DNA of 43,713 nt from Herminiimonas sp. (GCA_028292315.1 JAQGMO010000012.1:1-43713); one strand, 5' to 3'; numbered from the stretch's first letter, positions 31,788-40,649 are shown. Notes: generated from the letters alone by a model not told the origin. Numbers and translations are program-made.

Positions 31788-32833
31788 ATATCCAAACCAT
31801 CGATGCTTCACGCAGCGGCGCAAGGGCGCGGAATGCGGCCGGTTCAAACTGGCGCACGCTCTGGTTCGCGCTGTCGCTGATTGCATTCATCGCAGCGCCC
31901 TTCGTGGTCGCAAACTATTGGCTGTACTGGATTTGCCTGATCGCGATCAATATCGTCAGCGCCACCGGCCTGAATATCCTGTCCGGCTATACCGGCCTGT
32001 CCAGTCTCGGGCAAGCCGCCTTCATGGGCGTCGGCGCCTATACGGTCGCCCTGCTTGAACTGCGCGCAGGCACGCCATTCCTTATCAATCTGCCGGTTGC
32101 CGGCATCGTCGCGGCGCTGATTGGATTGATCGTAGGCATTCCAAGCTTGCGGGTGAGGGGCCTGTATCTTGCGATCGCCACCATCGCCGCCTCGATCATC
32201 CTTGATTTCATATTTGCCAACTGGACCTCGGTCACCAACGGCGTGAAGGGATTGACCGTACCGCCGGCCCAGGCGTTCGGCATCGTTCTTGATCAGCCGT
32301 TCAAGCTGTACTGGCTGATCATGCCGATTGCCGCGTTGCTGGTGTGGATGGCATCGAACCTGTTCAAGACCAGGGTCGGCCGCGCTTTCATCGCGATCCG
32401 GGACCGCGACATTTCGGCTGAAGTGCTGGGCATTCCCCTATTGCGTTACAAGCTGATGAGCTTCGGCCTGTCGTCATTCTATGCCGGCATTGCGGGCGGG
32501 CTGTGGGCCTATTTTTTCCGCGTGGTGACGCCGGAAAGCTTCCCGATCGTGATGTCGATTTTCTTTTTGGCGGCCATCATCGTCGGCGGCATGGGAACCA
32601 TCATGGGCAGCATCCTCGGCGCCATATTCATGACGCTGGTCCCCGAGTTGCTCAGGTTCGGATTCACGCTGCTGACGCCGTGGATGCCGGATGCCATGTC
32701 CATCATCCCCGCAGTCCGTTCGATCGTGTTCGGCGTGCTCATCGTCGGATTCCTGCTGTTCGAGCCGCAAGGGCTGGTTGAAGTTCTGCCCCGGCTGCGC
32801 CGCCGCTTTCGTTTGCGTTCACCAAAGTCGTAA
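31784..32833 (+). CDS. livM: Branched-chain-type ABC transporter permease LivM
   Basis: A 349-residue permease with about nine to ten hydrophobic segments. Family motifs include NIVSATGLNILSGYTGLSSLGQAAFMGVGAY (about residues 50-80), GIPSLRVRGLYLAIATIAAS, TRVGRAFIAIRDRDISAEVLGI (the EAA-like coupling loop) and GGMGTIMGSILGA. The start at 31784 overlaps the livH stop. A longer in-frame reading exists upstream inside livH but is not coding. Pairs with LivH. Confidence 0.93.
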   Translation: MNIQTIDASRSGARARNAAGSNWRTLWFALSLIAFIAAPFVVANYWLYWICLIAINIVSATGLNILSGYTGLSSLGQAAFMGVGAYTVALLELRAGTPFLINLPVAGIVAALIGLIVGIPSLRVRGLYLAIATIAASIILDFIFANWTSVTNGVKGLTVPPAQAFGIVLDQPFKLYWLIMPIAALLVWMASNLFKTRVGRAFIAIRDRDISAEVLGIPLLRYKLMSFGLSSFYAGIAGGLWAYFFRVVTPESFPIVMSIFFLAAIIVGGMGTIMGSILGAIFMTLVPELLRFGFTLLTPWMPDAMSIIPAVRSIVFGVLIVGFLLFEPQGLVEVLPRLRRRFRLRSPKS

Positions 32834-32873
32834 TGCCGTACTTTAACTATCATTAACCGGAGACAGAATAATC

Positions 32874-34067
32874 ATGAACAATTCCAGACGCAAAGCATTG
32901 CGCATCGCCGCCGGCCTCGGCGTAGGCGCGCTGGCCTATCCATTGACCCAGGTCCATGCGCAAGACAAGTCCGACCTTGTGATTGGCGCTTCGATCCCGC
33001 TCAGCGGCGTATTCGCCGCAACCGCGATCGGCTATCACACCGCAATGCAGGATTACGCCAAGATGCTGAATGAACAGGGCGGCATCAATGGACGGAAATT
33101 GCGGTATGTCGCTGAAGATACCGGCTACAAGGTCGACGTGTCGGTAGCGGTATACAACAAGATCACGGCCAGGGAAAAGGTCAATTTCTATTATGGCGAC
33201 TCGACCGGCTTTGCCAAAACGATCGCACCGGAGGTGGCGCGCAATGGAAATGTCCTGATGTCCGGCACATCGTTTGCGACCGAACTGAACGATCCGAAGA
33301 AATTTCCGAATTACTTCATGGCGGGTCCGGATTACTCGGAAATGGTCAAGATCCTGCTGCGCCACATCGCCAAGGAAACCCCGGGCGGCAAGGTTGCGCT
33401 GGTCTATGCTGATAATGAATTCGGCCGCGATCCGATCGAAGCCAGCCTGGCTTATGCAAAGCAACTCGGGCTGAATATCGTGCAGCAAATCCCGACGCCG
33501 CTGGGCGCGGTCGATGTGTCGACCGAAGTCCTGAAGCTGCGCCGTGCGAATCCGGACTACACGATTTTCCACGGTTACGTGCTGGCGCCGATTCCCGAAT
33601 TCATTTCCCAGGCCAAGGGCCTCGGCCTGAAGACCAAGTTCATGGGCACCTTCTGGTCGATGGACCTGAACCTGGTGGAAAAGATGGGGCCGGAGGCCGA
33701 TGGCTTCATGGGCGTCATGCCGTATCGCTATTACTTCGACAAGGAAGGCAAATCGCCGACGATGGAGAAGATACGATCGCTGCGTCCGGAATATCAGCAG
33801 GTTGCGTACACGCAGGGCTTTCTGACGGCGATGCTATTCACCGAAGCCGCGAAGCGCACCATGGCCGCCGGCAAGCCACTGACCGGCGCCAATATGAAAG
33901 CGGCGCTTAACTCGATCAAGAATTTCGATACCGGCGGCATCATGGGCATACCGATCACCATCCAGGGCAATTCGATCCCCGTGGGACGCGTTTACCGCTA
34001 TGACGCCAAGAACAAGACGATGGTCGCGGCATCCGACTGGATCGATGTAAGTAGCGCAAGTAAGTAA
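32874..34067 (+). CDS. Periplasmic substrate-binding protein of the Liv-type ABC transporter
   Basis: A 397-residue type I periplasmic binding protein (Peripl_BP_6). The leader MNNSRRKALRIAAGLGVGA has an SRRKAL twin-arginine pattern and cleavage probably after VHA, so Tat export is possible. The mature part begins with LVIGASIPLSGVFAATAIGYHTAM, the usual LivK/HAAT opening, and includes NEQGGINGRKL, YGDSTGFAKTIAP, ALVYADNEFGRDPIE and TQGFLTAMLFTEA. The start has GGAGA at a 10-nt distance. This group binds amino acids, aromatic acids or other carboxylates; position between catabolic genes suggests a carboxylate or an aromatic/alicyclic acid rather than leucine. Confidence 0.9.
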   Translation: MNNSRRKALRIAAGLGVGALAYPLTQVHAQDKSDLVIGASIPLSGVFAATAIGYHTAMQDYAKMLNEQGGINGRKLRYVAEDTGYKVDVSVAVYNKITAREKVNFYYGDSTGFAKTIAPEVARNGNVLMSGTSFATELNDPKKFPNYFMAGPDYSEMVKILLRHIAKETPGGKVALVYADNEFGRDPIEASLAYAKQLGLNIVQQIPTPLGAVDVSTEVLKLRRANPDYTIFHGYVLAPIPEFISQAKGLGLKTKFMGTFWSMDLNLVEKMGPEADGFMGVMPYRYYFDKEGKSPTMEKIRSLRPEYQQVAYTQGFLTAMLFTEAAKRTMAAGKPLTGANMKAALNSIKNFDTGGIMGIPITIQGNSIPVGRVYRYDAKNKTMVAASDWIDVSSASK

Positions 34068-34128
34068 CGTAAATCGTAAATGTAAATGGTTAACATAAAT
34101 AAGTAAGCTGTCGCGGAAAGACAAGACT

Positions 34129-34920
34129 ATGGAAGACGTGTCTGGCAATATCCTCGAGGTCGATAATCTCGAGGTTGTCTATGGCAAATCCGTGCTGGCG
34201 CTGCGCGGCCTTACGCTATCGGTCGGGCAAGGCAAGGTGGTCGCCTTGCTCGGCGCGAATGGCGCCGGCAAGTCGACCACCCTGAAAGCGATCACCAATG
34301 TGCTCGGGCTGGAAGAAGGCGCGATCACTGCGGGGTCGATACGCTTCAACGGCGCATCTACGGCAGCGGTCACGCCTGATCAGCTGGTCCGGCGCGGCAT
34401 GTTCCATGTCATGGAAGGCCGCCGGATATTCGGCGACCTCACCGTCGAGGAAAACCTGAGGGTGGCGGGCTTTGCCCGGGCGGGCCGCGGTTCGCTGCAG
34501 CAGGCGTTTGACCTGGTATATGGCTATTTTCCACGCCTGTTCGAACGCCGCAATGGCCTGGCCGGCTACCTGTCCGGCGGCGAACAGCAAATGCTGGCGA
34601 TCGGCCGCGCGCTGGTTGCCAAGCCAGCCCTCATTCTGCTGGATGAACCGTCGCTCGGGCTTGCGCCGAAACTTGTGGAAGAAATTTTTTCCATTATTTC
34701 CCGCATCAACCGCGAGCAGGGCGTTTCCATGCTGCTGGTCGAACAGAATGCGACGATGGCTTTTTCAGTGGCCCATCATGGCTATATCGTTGAAAGTGGT
34801 AAGGTGATGCTGTCCGGATCGACTGAAACGCTCGCGCGTAATCCGGAAGTGCGCGAATTCTATCTCGGGGTCAAAAGCGACTCCGGCGCCGGCCGCAACG
34901 GTTACCGCGCCGGGCATTAA
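34129..34920 (+). CDS. livF: Branched-chain-type ABC transporter ATP-binding protein LivF
   Basis: A 263-residue ATPase. It opens with ILEVDNLEVVYGKSVLALRGL; Walker A GANGAGKSTTLKAI, Q-loop, LivF hallmark FHVMEGRRIFGDLTVEENL, signature YLSGGEQQMLAIGRAL, Walker B LILLDEPSLGLAP, and VEQNATMAFSVA. It completes the five-gene transporter in the order G-H-M-binding protein-F. The start at 34129 has GGAAAG at a long distance. A Ser/Gly/Arg tail extends past the usual end. Confidence 0.93.
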   Translation: MEDVSGNILEVDNLEVVYGKSVLALRGLTLSVGQGKVVALLGANGAGKSTTLKAITNVLGLEEGAITAGSIRFNGASTAAVTPDQLVRRGMFHVMEGRRIFGDLTVEENLRVAGFARAGRGSLQQAFDLVYGYFPRLFERRNGLAGYLSGGEQQMLAIGRALVAKPALILLDEPSLGLAPKLVEEIFSIISRINREQGVSMLLVEQNATMAFSVAHHGYIVESGKVMLSGSTETLARNPEVREFYLGVKSDSGAGRNGYRAGH

Positions 34921-34926
34921 TCAGTT

Positions 34927-34966
34927 AGTCAAATACTCACGCAGTCAAATAATCAGGCAGTCAAAT
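34927..34966. repeat. 16-bp tandem repeat starting AGTCAAAT
   Basis: AGTCAAAT occurs at 34927, 34943 and 34959, exactly 16 bp apart; the first two full units differ at two positions and the third unit diverges after AGTCAAAT. It fills the short gap between livF and the thiolase gene. The period is not a whole number of helical turns, so a slippage repeat is as likely as a protein-binding array. Confidence 0.85.
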
Positions 34967-35008
34967 CGGCAGTGCGGCCACCCGGCCATTATATTTTTGG
35001 AGTTTGAA

Positions 35009-36151
35009 TTGGAATCTAACAAGGCTTATATCGCCGGCTATGTCCGTTCGCCGTTCACCGCCGCGCGCAAGGGCGCGCTTGCCGGAATCCGCCCGGACGA
35101 CCTGAGCGCGCAACTGATTCGCGCCTTGCTTGGCAAGGTAAATATCCCTGTATCCGAAATCGAGGATGTGATCTGGGGCTGCGCCTATCCCGAAGGGGAG
35201 CAGGGCCTGAACCTGGGACGCATAGTGAGCATGCTGGCCGGCTTGCCGGACTCGGTATCGGGCGTAACCGTCAATCGCTGGTGTGGTTCAGCCCTGCAGA
35301 CGGTCCAGTATGCGGCGGGAATGATGGCGACCAACGCCGGTGAAGCGTTCATCTGCGGCGGCGTCGAATCGATGTCGCGGGTGCCGATGTTTGGATTCAA
35401 CCTGCTGCCGCCGACCGCCTGGTCTCAGGAACAGCAGGATGACTATCTCAAGGTGGGTCTGACCGCCGAGCGCGTGGCAAACATGTATGGCATTTCGCGC
35501 GAGGAACAGGATCTGTTCAGTTACCAGAGCCATTCCAAGGCACTGAAGGCGCAGGCCGAGGGACGGCTGAAGGATGAAATCGTGCCGATCGAATTCGACG
35601 GCATCCGGGTCGATACGGACGGCTGCCCGCGCGAATCGTCGCTGGAGAAGCTGGCCAGCCTGAAGTCCGCTTTTGCCGAAGGCGGCACCGTGACCGCCGG
35701 CTCTTCCTCGCCAATGACCGATGGCGCGACCGCGCTGCTGGTTTGTTCAGGCGCTTTCCTGGCACGCCATCAAGTGCCGGCCCAGGCCGAAGTGGTGGGT
35801 TTCGCCGTGGCGGGCTGCGCCGCCAATATCATGGGCATGGGGCCGGTCGGGGCCAGCCAGAAGGCGCTGGCGCGTGCCGGCATCACGATAGCCGATGTCG
35901 ATGTGGTTGAAATGAATGAAGCGTTTGCGGCGCAGGCCGAGGCATGCCGGCGCGAGCTTGGCATTGCGCCGGAAAAGCTGAATGTCGACGGCGGCGCGAT
36001 TGCCCTCGGCCATCCGCTCGGCGCAACCGGCGGCCGGCTGGTCGGCAAGGCCGCGCAGCGTCTGGCTCGCGGCGAAGGCCGCTATGCGCTGGCCACGCAA
36101 TGCATCGGGGGCGGCATGGGCATTGCGATGGTGTTGAAGGCGGCGCAGTAA
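35009..36151 (+). CDS. Acetyl-CoA acyltransferase (thiolase)
   Basis: A 380-residue thiolase. Catalytic residues: nucleophile C92 in NRWCGSALQTVQ, H335 in GHPLGATGGR and C365 in QCIGGGMG. Conserved NEAFAAQAEACRRELG and GGAIALGHPLGATGG are also seen. It cleaves 3-oxoacyl-CoA to acetyl-CoA and a shortened acyl-CoA. There is no in-frame ATG near the start of similarity; TTG at 35009 has GGAG 6 nt upstream and fits SPF-type thiolase N-termini, so I take it as the start (a TTG at 34997 is too close to that site). In the acyl-CoA locus it is the last beta-oxidation step. Confidence 0.92.
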   Translation: MESNKAYIAGYVRSPFTAARKGALAGIRPDDLSAQLIRALLGKVNIPVSEIEDVIWGCAYPEGEQGLNLGRIVSMLAGLPDSVSGVTVNRWCGSALQTVQYAAGMMATNAGEAFICGGVESMSRVPMFGFNLLPPTAWSQEQQDDYLKVGLTAERVANMYGISREEQDLFSYQSHSKALKAQAEGRLKDEIVPIEFDGIRVDTDGCPRESSLEKLASLKSAFAEGGTVTAGSSSPMTDGATALLVCSGAFLARHQVPAQAEVVGFAVAGCAANIMGMGPVGASQKALARAGITIADVDVVEMNEAFAAQAEACRRELGIAPEKLNVDGGAIALGHPLGATGGRLVGKAAQRLARGEGRYALATQCIGGGMGIAMVLKAAQ

Positions 36152-36187
36152 TCGTCGGCACAGGCTATGGCGTAGGTTAAAGAAGAG

Positions 36188-37975
36188 ATGAACGAATATA
36201 TTGCACCGTTGCGCGACATGCGCTTCATACTCGGCAACCTTGCCGGCTTGCCGGCGATCGCGGCACTGCCGGACTGCGAGGAAGCGACGCCGGACCTGGT
36301 CGCCGCAATCCTGGACGAGGCTGGAAAATTTTCGGCCGGCGTGCTGGCGCCGCTGAATCAATCCGGCGACCGCGAGGGATGCCGCCTTGAGCAGGGCAGC
36401 GTCATCACGCCGGCCGGCTGGCGCGAAGCCTATGCGCAGTTCAGCCAGGCTGGATGGGTGGGACTGGCGATGCCGAAAGCCTACGGCGGCCAGGCCCTGC
36501 CGAAACTGGTGTCGACGCCGGTCACGGAAATGTGGTTCGCCGCCAACCTGGCGTTTTCCATCCTGCCGCCGATGGCGCTCGGCGCAGCCGAGGCCCTGAT
36601 GCTGGCTGGCAGCGATGCGCAAAAATCAGTCTTTCTGCCGAAACTGGCGAGTGGCGAATGGGCCGCAACGATGGATTTGACGGAGCCGAATGCCGGTTCC
36701 GACCTGGGCGCCATACAGACCCGGGCCGAGCCGCAGCCGGACGGCAGTTACCGCCTGTTCGGGCAAAAGATTTTCATTACCTACGGCGAGCATGAACTGA
36801 CTGAAAACATCATGCACCTGGTGCTCGCCCGGATACAAGGCGCGCCGGAAGGCGTGCGCGGCATTTCGATGTTCCTGGTGCCGAAATTCCTGGTGAATCC
36901 GGACGGATCGATCGGGCCGCGCAACGACATGCAATGCATTTCGGTCGAGCACAAACTCGGCATCCATGGCAGCCCGACCTGCACCATGAGTTACGGCGAT
37001 GCGAATGGCGCGGTCGGCCACCTGGTGGGCGAGCCGGGCCGCGGCCTGGAATATATGTTTGTGATGGTCAACGAGAGCCGTTTCAATGTCGGCCTCCAGG
37101 GTATTGCGATCGCCGAGCGCGCCTATCAAAAGGCACTTGCGTATTCACGCGAACGACTGCAGGGGCGGGATGCGGCTACCGGGGAACAGAATGTGCCGAT
37201 CGGCCGTCATCCCGATGTCAGGCGCATGCTGCTGGTCATGCGGGCCAACGTAATGGCGACACGCATGCTGGCCTATGTGGCGGCCGGCTGGTTCGACCGC
37301 GCCAGGCATGATCCGGACCCGGAGCAAGCCGCCCGCTGCCGCAACCTGGTCGATCTGCTGATGCCGGTGGTAAAAGCCTGGAGCACCGAACTCGGGATTG
37401 AAACCGCTGATATCGCGATTCAAATCCATGGCGGCACGGGTTATGTCGAGGAATCCGGCGTAGCCCAATATTTACGCGATGTGCGTATCACGAGCATCTA
37501 TGAAGGCACGACCGGTATCCAGGCAAACGACCTGATCAGCCGCAAGCTGCTGCGGGACGAGGGAATGGCTATGCGTTCACTGATCGCGGAAATCCGTGGC
37601 GTCGCGGAGCAATCCCTCGGAGCTGAGAATACCGCTCAGCTCGGCGCGCCGCTGCAGCAGCTTACCGTGATACTGGAGCAGACGATGGACTGGGTCGTTG
37701 CCAACGGCAGGAATGCAAAAGCGGAAGTGCTGGGCACAGGGGTGGCTTTCCTGCGGCTGACCGGACTGGTCTGCGGGGGCTGGCAAATGACGCGGGCCGG
37801 TCTCGCGGCGCAGTCTCAGCTGGAGACCGGGGAAGGTGATGCGGTGTACCTGCGCGGGATTGTGGATCTGGCCCAATTCTATTTTGAACACGTGGCGGTG
37901 CAGGCGGCGTCGCATGCGCGTACTGTGACGCAGGGCGGGGCGATTGTTGCACGCTTTGCCGATGCGGCGTTTTAA
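36188..37975 (+). CDS. Acyl-CoA dehydrogenase (DmdC-like, with extended C-terminus)
   Basis: A 595-residue flavoprotein, longer than the ~380 of classical enzymes and typical of the DmdC/AidB-like branch. N-terminal region (1-160), middle beta domain with MDLTEPNAGSDLGAIQTRAE and QKIFITYGEHEL, C-terminal helical domain with HGGTGYVEESGVAQYLRDVRITSIYEGTTGIQANDL (split over about 412-450), the catalytic Glu being E439, then an extra C-terminal helical domain of about 130 residues. It oxidises an acyl-CoA to the 2-enoyl-CoA with FAD. DmdB-like ligase and DmdC-like dehydrogenase are both in this locus, but such paralogues are common and do not prove methylmercaptopropionate as the substrate. The start has AAAGAAGAG upstream. 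Confidence 0.92.
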   Translation: MNEYIAPLRDMRFILGNLAGLPAIAALPDCEEATPDLVAAILDEAGKFSAGVLAPLNQSGDREGCRLEQGSVITPAGWREAYAQFSQAGWVGLAMPKAYGGQALPKLVSTPVTEMWFAANLAFSILPPMALGAAEALMLAGSDAQKSVFLPKLASGEWAATMDLTEPNAGSDLGAIQTRAEPQPDGSYRLFGQKIFITYGEHELTENIMHLVLARIQGAPEGVRGISMFLVPKFLVNPDGSIGPRNDMQCISVEHKLGIHGSPTCTMSYGDANGAVGHLVGEPGRGLEYMFVMVNESRFNVGLQGIAIAERAYQKALAYSRERLQGRDAATGEQNVPIGRHPDVRRMLLVMRANVMATRMLAYVAAGWFDRARHDPDPEQAARCRNLVDLLMPVVKAWSTELGIETADIAIQIHGGTGYVEESGVAQYLRDVRITSIYEGTTGIQANDLISRKLLRDEGMAMRSLIAEIRGVAEQSLGAENTAQLGAPLQQLTVILEQTMDWVVANGRNAKAEVLGTGVAFLRLTGLVCGGWQMTRAGLAAQSQLETGEGDAVYLRGIVDLAQFYFEHVAVQAASHARTVTQGGAIVARFADAAF

Positions 37976-38124
37976 ATTCATCCGGCGCAAGGGATATTTC
38001 GCACTTCCAAAGCATGCGGGTATTTTCAGGCAGGCTATCCCGGGCGCTTCTTTAGCGGTCGCAATGCTTTCATCATCGATTCATTTTGGGAGTAACGCTG
38101 GTGCGTTTTCGATCGTCTTCATCT

Positions 38125-38931
38125 TCAGTCAATCCGTTCGCGCGCGGTATGTCGCGGAACCGGCTGCGATCGTTCTGTCGGGGAATCGTCCGATACCACG
38201 AGCTTGCGCCTGTTTGGAGGAATGAACGACTCAAGGTAGTAAACATGGTTGTTAAGGCCGGCGCTGGCGACACTCTCGAGCATGAACCCGGTGGTGCCGG
38301 GACTGACGCCGATTACCTTGGCGACGTCGCGCGAAAATTTCGTCATGATCAGGCCTTGAACCATGCGAGTGATTGGCAGATTGAATTCCCCGCTGAGCAG
38401 TGTTTTCAGCGTGACCCGGTCAAGCGATGACAAAGGCTGGTCCACGATGCTGCCGAAGCGGTCCGCATTCAGATAAAACTTGCTGTAGACATTAAACTCA
38501 CCGTTGATATCGAGCCGCCGGGCGACGCAAATAATGTTATCGCCATCCTGTCCGAGGTAATCCGACCACGGCCCGCGGGTACCGATACGGTTACACGACA
38601 GAGCCTTAGGAAAGATAGGCAGATAGCTCACCCCGTCATCATCGAGAAAGCGGCAATGCAACGGGCTGTCAATTGCCCTGCGTTCCTCGGCGACGAAGGT
38701 GCCATTGCCCTGTAGCCGCATTACAAGGCCTTCTTCCGTCAGGGAGCGCAGCGCTCGCTGGACCGTACCGAGGCTGAACGGGGTCAGCCTGGTCAGTTCG
38801 ATTTCCGTCGGAAGCTTGTCCCCGGCTTTCCAGTAGCCGTGTTGAATTGCCGTGCGCAGAATCTCGCGCAGATGGGCATATTTCGGCAAGCCGGGAAGCC
38901 CCGGACTCCAATATTTTTCAAAAAAATTCAA
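38125..38931 (-). CDS. GntR-family (HutC-type) transcriptional regulator
   Basis: A 268-residue regulator. The winged helix (15-80) has KYAHLREILRTAIQHGYWKAGDKLPTEIEL (over residues 17-46), the recognition helix SLGTVQRALRSLTEEGLV and QGNGTFVA. The C-terminal UTRA domain (about 110-245) binds a small effector. There is no usable ATG; TTG at 38931 with GAGAG upstream is the start. It is divergent from the FAD-oxidoreductase/Bug genes and likely represses them; the palindrome at 39137 is a candidate site. A 22-bp tandem repeat lies directly upstream of its start. Confidence 0.9.
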   Translation of the reverse strand: MNFFEKYWSPGLPGLPKYAHLREILRTAIQHGYWKAGDKLPTEIELTRLTPFSLGTVQRALRSLTEEGLVMRLQGNGTFVAEERRAIDSPLHCRFLDDDGVSYLPIFPKALSCNRIGTRGPWSDYLGQDGDNIICVARRLDINGEFNVYSKFYLNADRFGSIVDQPLSSLDRVTLKTLLSGEFNLPITRMVQGLIMTKFSRDVAKVIGVSPGTTGFMLESVASAGLNNHVYYLESFIPPNRRKLVVSDDSPTERSQPVPRHTARERID

Positions 38932-38944
38932 CGGCGACTCTCAG

Positions 38945-38988
38945 AAATAACGCAGAAATAATCCGGAAATAACGCAGAAATAATCCGG
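38945..38988. repeat. Two perfect 22-bp tandem copies with an 11-bp sub-period
   Basis: 38945-38966 and 38967-38988 are identical. Inside, GAAATAA recurs at 38944, 38955, 38966 and 38977, i.e. four times at exactly 11 bp, one helical turn. The block ends 13 bp before the GntR start codon (in its leader or promoter). Same-face spacing suits cooperative protein binding, perhaps autoregulation, or it may be slippage-prone DNA. Confidence 0.9.
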
Positions 38989-39120
38989 AAAGGTTCTTCA
39001 CGCCGGGACCCGGCGGCCCGGCCAATTCATGCGCATGCCAACGGGTTCACGCCATACATACAAACCTGTTCATGCCTTCTATTGTAAGACCTTTCCTCTA
39101 AGAAAGACCTTTTGCATAGG

Positions 39121-39154
39121 TTGACAATATTCATGCACTATATAGTATTATAGT
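39121..39154 (+). promoter_or_regulatory. Promoter with overlapping palindrome for the FAD-oxidoreductase gene
   Basis: A perfect -35 TTGACA (39121-39126) is followed by AT-rich -10 candidates (AGTATT at 17 bp, TATTAT at 19 bp). The perfect palindrome ACTATATAGT (39137-39146) covers this -10 region, and TATAGT is repeated at 39149-39154. Binding of the divergently encoded GntR protein here would block transcription. The start codon lies about 60 bp downstream. Confidence 0.6.
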
Positions 39155-39214
39155 TTTTGTGGCATCGGCCGAACAGCCGCAGACATGCCGAATTCTGAAT
39201 AACCGGAGAAAAAA

Positions 39215-40606
39215 ATGGCGGTAACTGAAAACCTGATCGATGAAAAGTTTGATGTACTGGTTGCGGGAGGCGGCGTGACAGGCATCGCAGCGGCACTTGC
39301 GGCCGCCCGCCAGGGTGCGCGCACTGTTTTGATCGAGCCACGCCCGTTTATTGGCGGAAATGCCGCGACCGGGCTTTGCATCCACACCTACTTCACCAGG
39401 TATGGAAAACAGGTGGTGTTCGGGATTGCACAGGAAATCGTGGATCGCCTGACCGAACTCGGCGGCGCGGTTGGCCATGTGCCTATGCCGCAGGGCTATG
39501 TCTACGCGGTGACGCCGGTGGACGCGGATCTGTTTCGGATGGAAACCACGGCCATGCTTGCGGAGGCCGGGGTAGTTATCCTCTACAACACGACGCTGGT
39601 CGGGGCCGACTCCATAGGCGGCGAAGTTCAACGGGTCCAAGTGTGCAGCAAGAACAGGCTAGGGTATCTCAACGCAAAAACGTTCATCGATGCGACTGGC
39701 GATGCCGATTTGGCCCTCATGGCCGGAGCTGAATGCCGCGAAGGCTGGGCGGGCACCGGCGCCATGCAACCGGTATCCATGATGCTGCGCGCCGTGTCGG
39801 TCGATACCGCGCGTGCTTGCGAAGCGCTGGCCGAATTCACGCCTGCCTATGCGACGAAGAAAGGCTGCGACAAGCCGATCCCGATTTATTTCCATGGGAC
39901 GTTCACCCGCTGGAACAAGATTCTGCGTGATATGGGCGTCTACGATCATGACGATCACCAGTTCTGGACGAACACCGTATGGCCCAATCAGCTGAACATC
40001 AATGCAAGCCGCATGGCAAACGTCAACGGCAATGATCCGGTCGCGCTTTCGCAGGCCACCGTTGAACTCACGAAGCAGCTGCAAAAACTCGGCCAGTTCC
40101 TGAAGGAGCATATCCCCGGCTTTGAAAATGCTTCATTCATCCCAAATGCTTTTGTCGGTGTGCGCGAAACCCGCAACATCAGGGGCGAATATGAATTGAA
40201 TGAAGAAGATATTCGCGCCGGCCGCAAGTTCGAAGACTCTGTCGGCCAAGCCTGCTTCCCGGTCGATATCCATCATCCCGATGGAAAATCGCAGGAGCAT
40301 ATCGATATCGGCGGCGACGGCGCCTATGATCTGCCGTATCGCGCATTGATCCCGCGCGGATTCACGAACCTGCTCGCCGCGGGCCGCTGCGTCTCCGCTA
40401 CCCCATATGCACACGGAGCGACGCGCAACATGGCGCCGTGCATGACTACCGGTGAAGCGGCCGGGATTGCGGCTGCGCTGGCAGCCCAGGGAAATACGAC
40501 TTGCCCGCAGCTGCCGATCGAACTGCTTCAGTCCCGGCTGCGGCAGGCAGGCGTCTATCTTGGAGACCAGGTTTCAGCTGGGGCTGCGACAGTTCCATCC
40601 AAATAA
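39215..40606 (+). CDS. FAD-dependent oxidoreductase (FAD_oxidored family)
   Basis: A 463-residue flavoprotein. The FAD-binding Rossmann motif is DVLVAGGGVTGIAAALAAARQGARTVLIE (about 13-41), followed by FIGGNAATGLCIH, IDATGDADLALMAGA (typical of FAD_oxidored/PF12831 proteins) and the C-terminal FAD segment LIPRGFTNLLAAGRCVSATPYAHGATRNMAPCMTTGEAAG (split over about 378-416). No signal peptide is present, so it is cytoplasmic. The reaction is unknown; relatives are found in catabolic clusters of soil bacteria. GGAGA upstream supports the start. It is followed by a Bug receptor gene and divergent from a GntR regulator, so it probably oxidises the imported carboxylate. Confidence 0.87.
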   Translation: MAVTENLIDEKFDVLVAGGGVTGIAAALAAARQGARTVLIEPRPFIGGNAATGLCIHTYFTRYGKQVVFGIAQEIVDRLTELGGAVGHVPMPQGYVYAVTPVDADLFRMETTAMLAEAGVVILYNTTLVGADSIGGEVQRVQVCSKNRLGYLNAKTFIDATGDADLALMAGAECREGWAGTGAMQPVSMMLRAVSVDTARACEALAEFTPAYATKKGCDKPIPIYFHGTFTRWNKILRDMGVYDHDDHQFWTNTVWPNQLNINASRMANVNGNDPVALSQATVELTKQLQKLGQFLKEHIPGFENASFIPNAFVGVRETRNIRGEYELNEEDIRAGRKFEDSVGQACFPVDIHHPDGKSQEHIDIGGDGAYDLPYRALIPRGFTNLLAAGRCVSATPYAHGATRNMAPCMTTGEAAGIAAALAAQGNTTCPQLPIELLQSRLRQAGVYLGDQVSAGAATVPSK

Positions 40607-40649
40607 ACAGTCGAATAACAGTTGAATAATGGAGTAATGGAGGCGACAA

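Noticed and set aside
28010-37975. Methylmercaptopropionate (Dmd) pathway
   Set aside because: The ligase and dehydrogenase resemble DmdB and DmdC, but no DmdA or DmdD is present, and FadH plus a thiolase point to ordinary or modified beta-oxidation.
4828-38988. CRISPR arrays
   Set aside because: The tandem repeats at 4828, 34927 and 38945 are short, directly adjacent and without unique spacers, and no cas genes are present.
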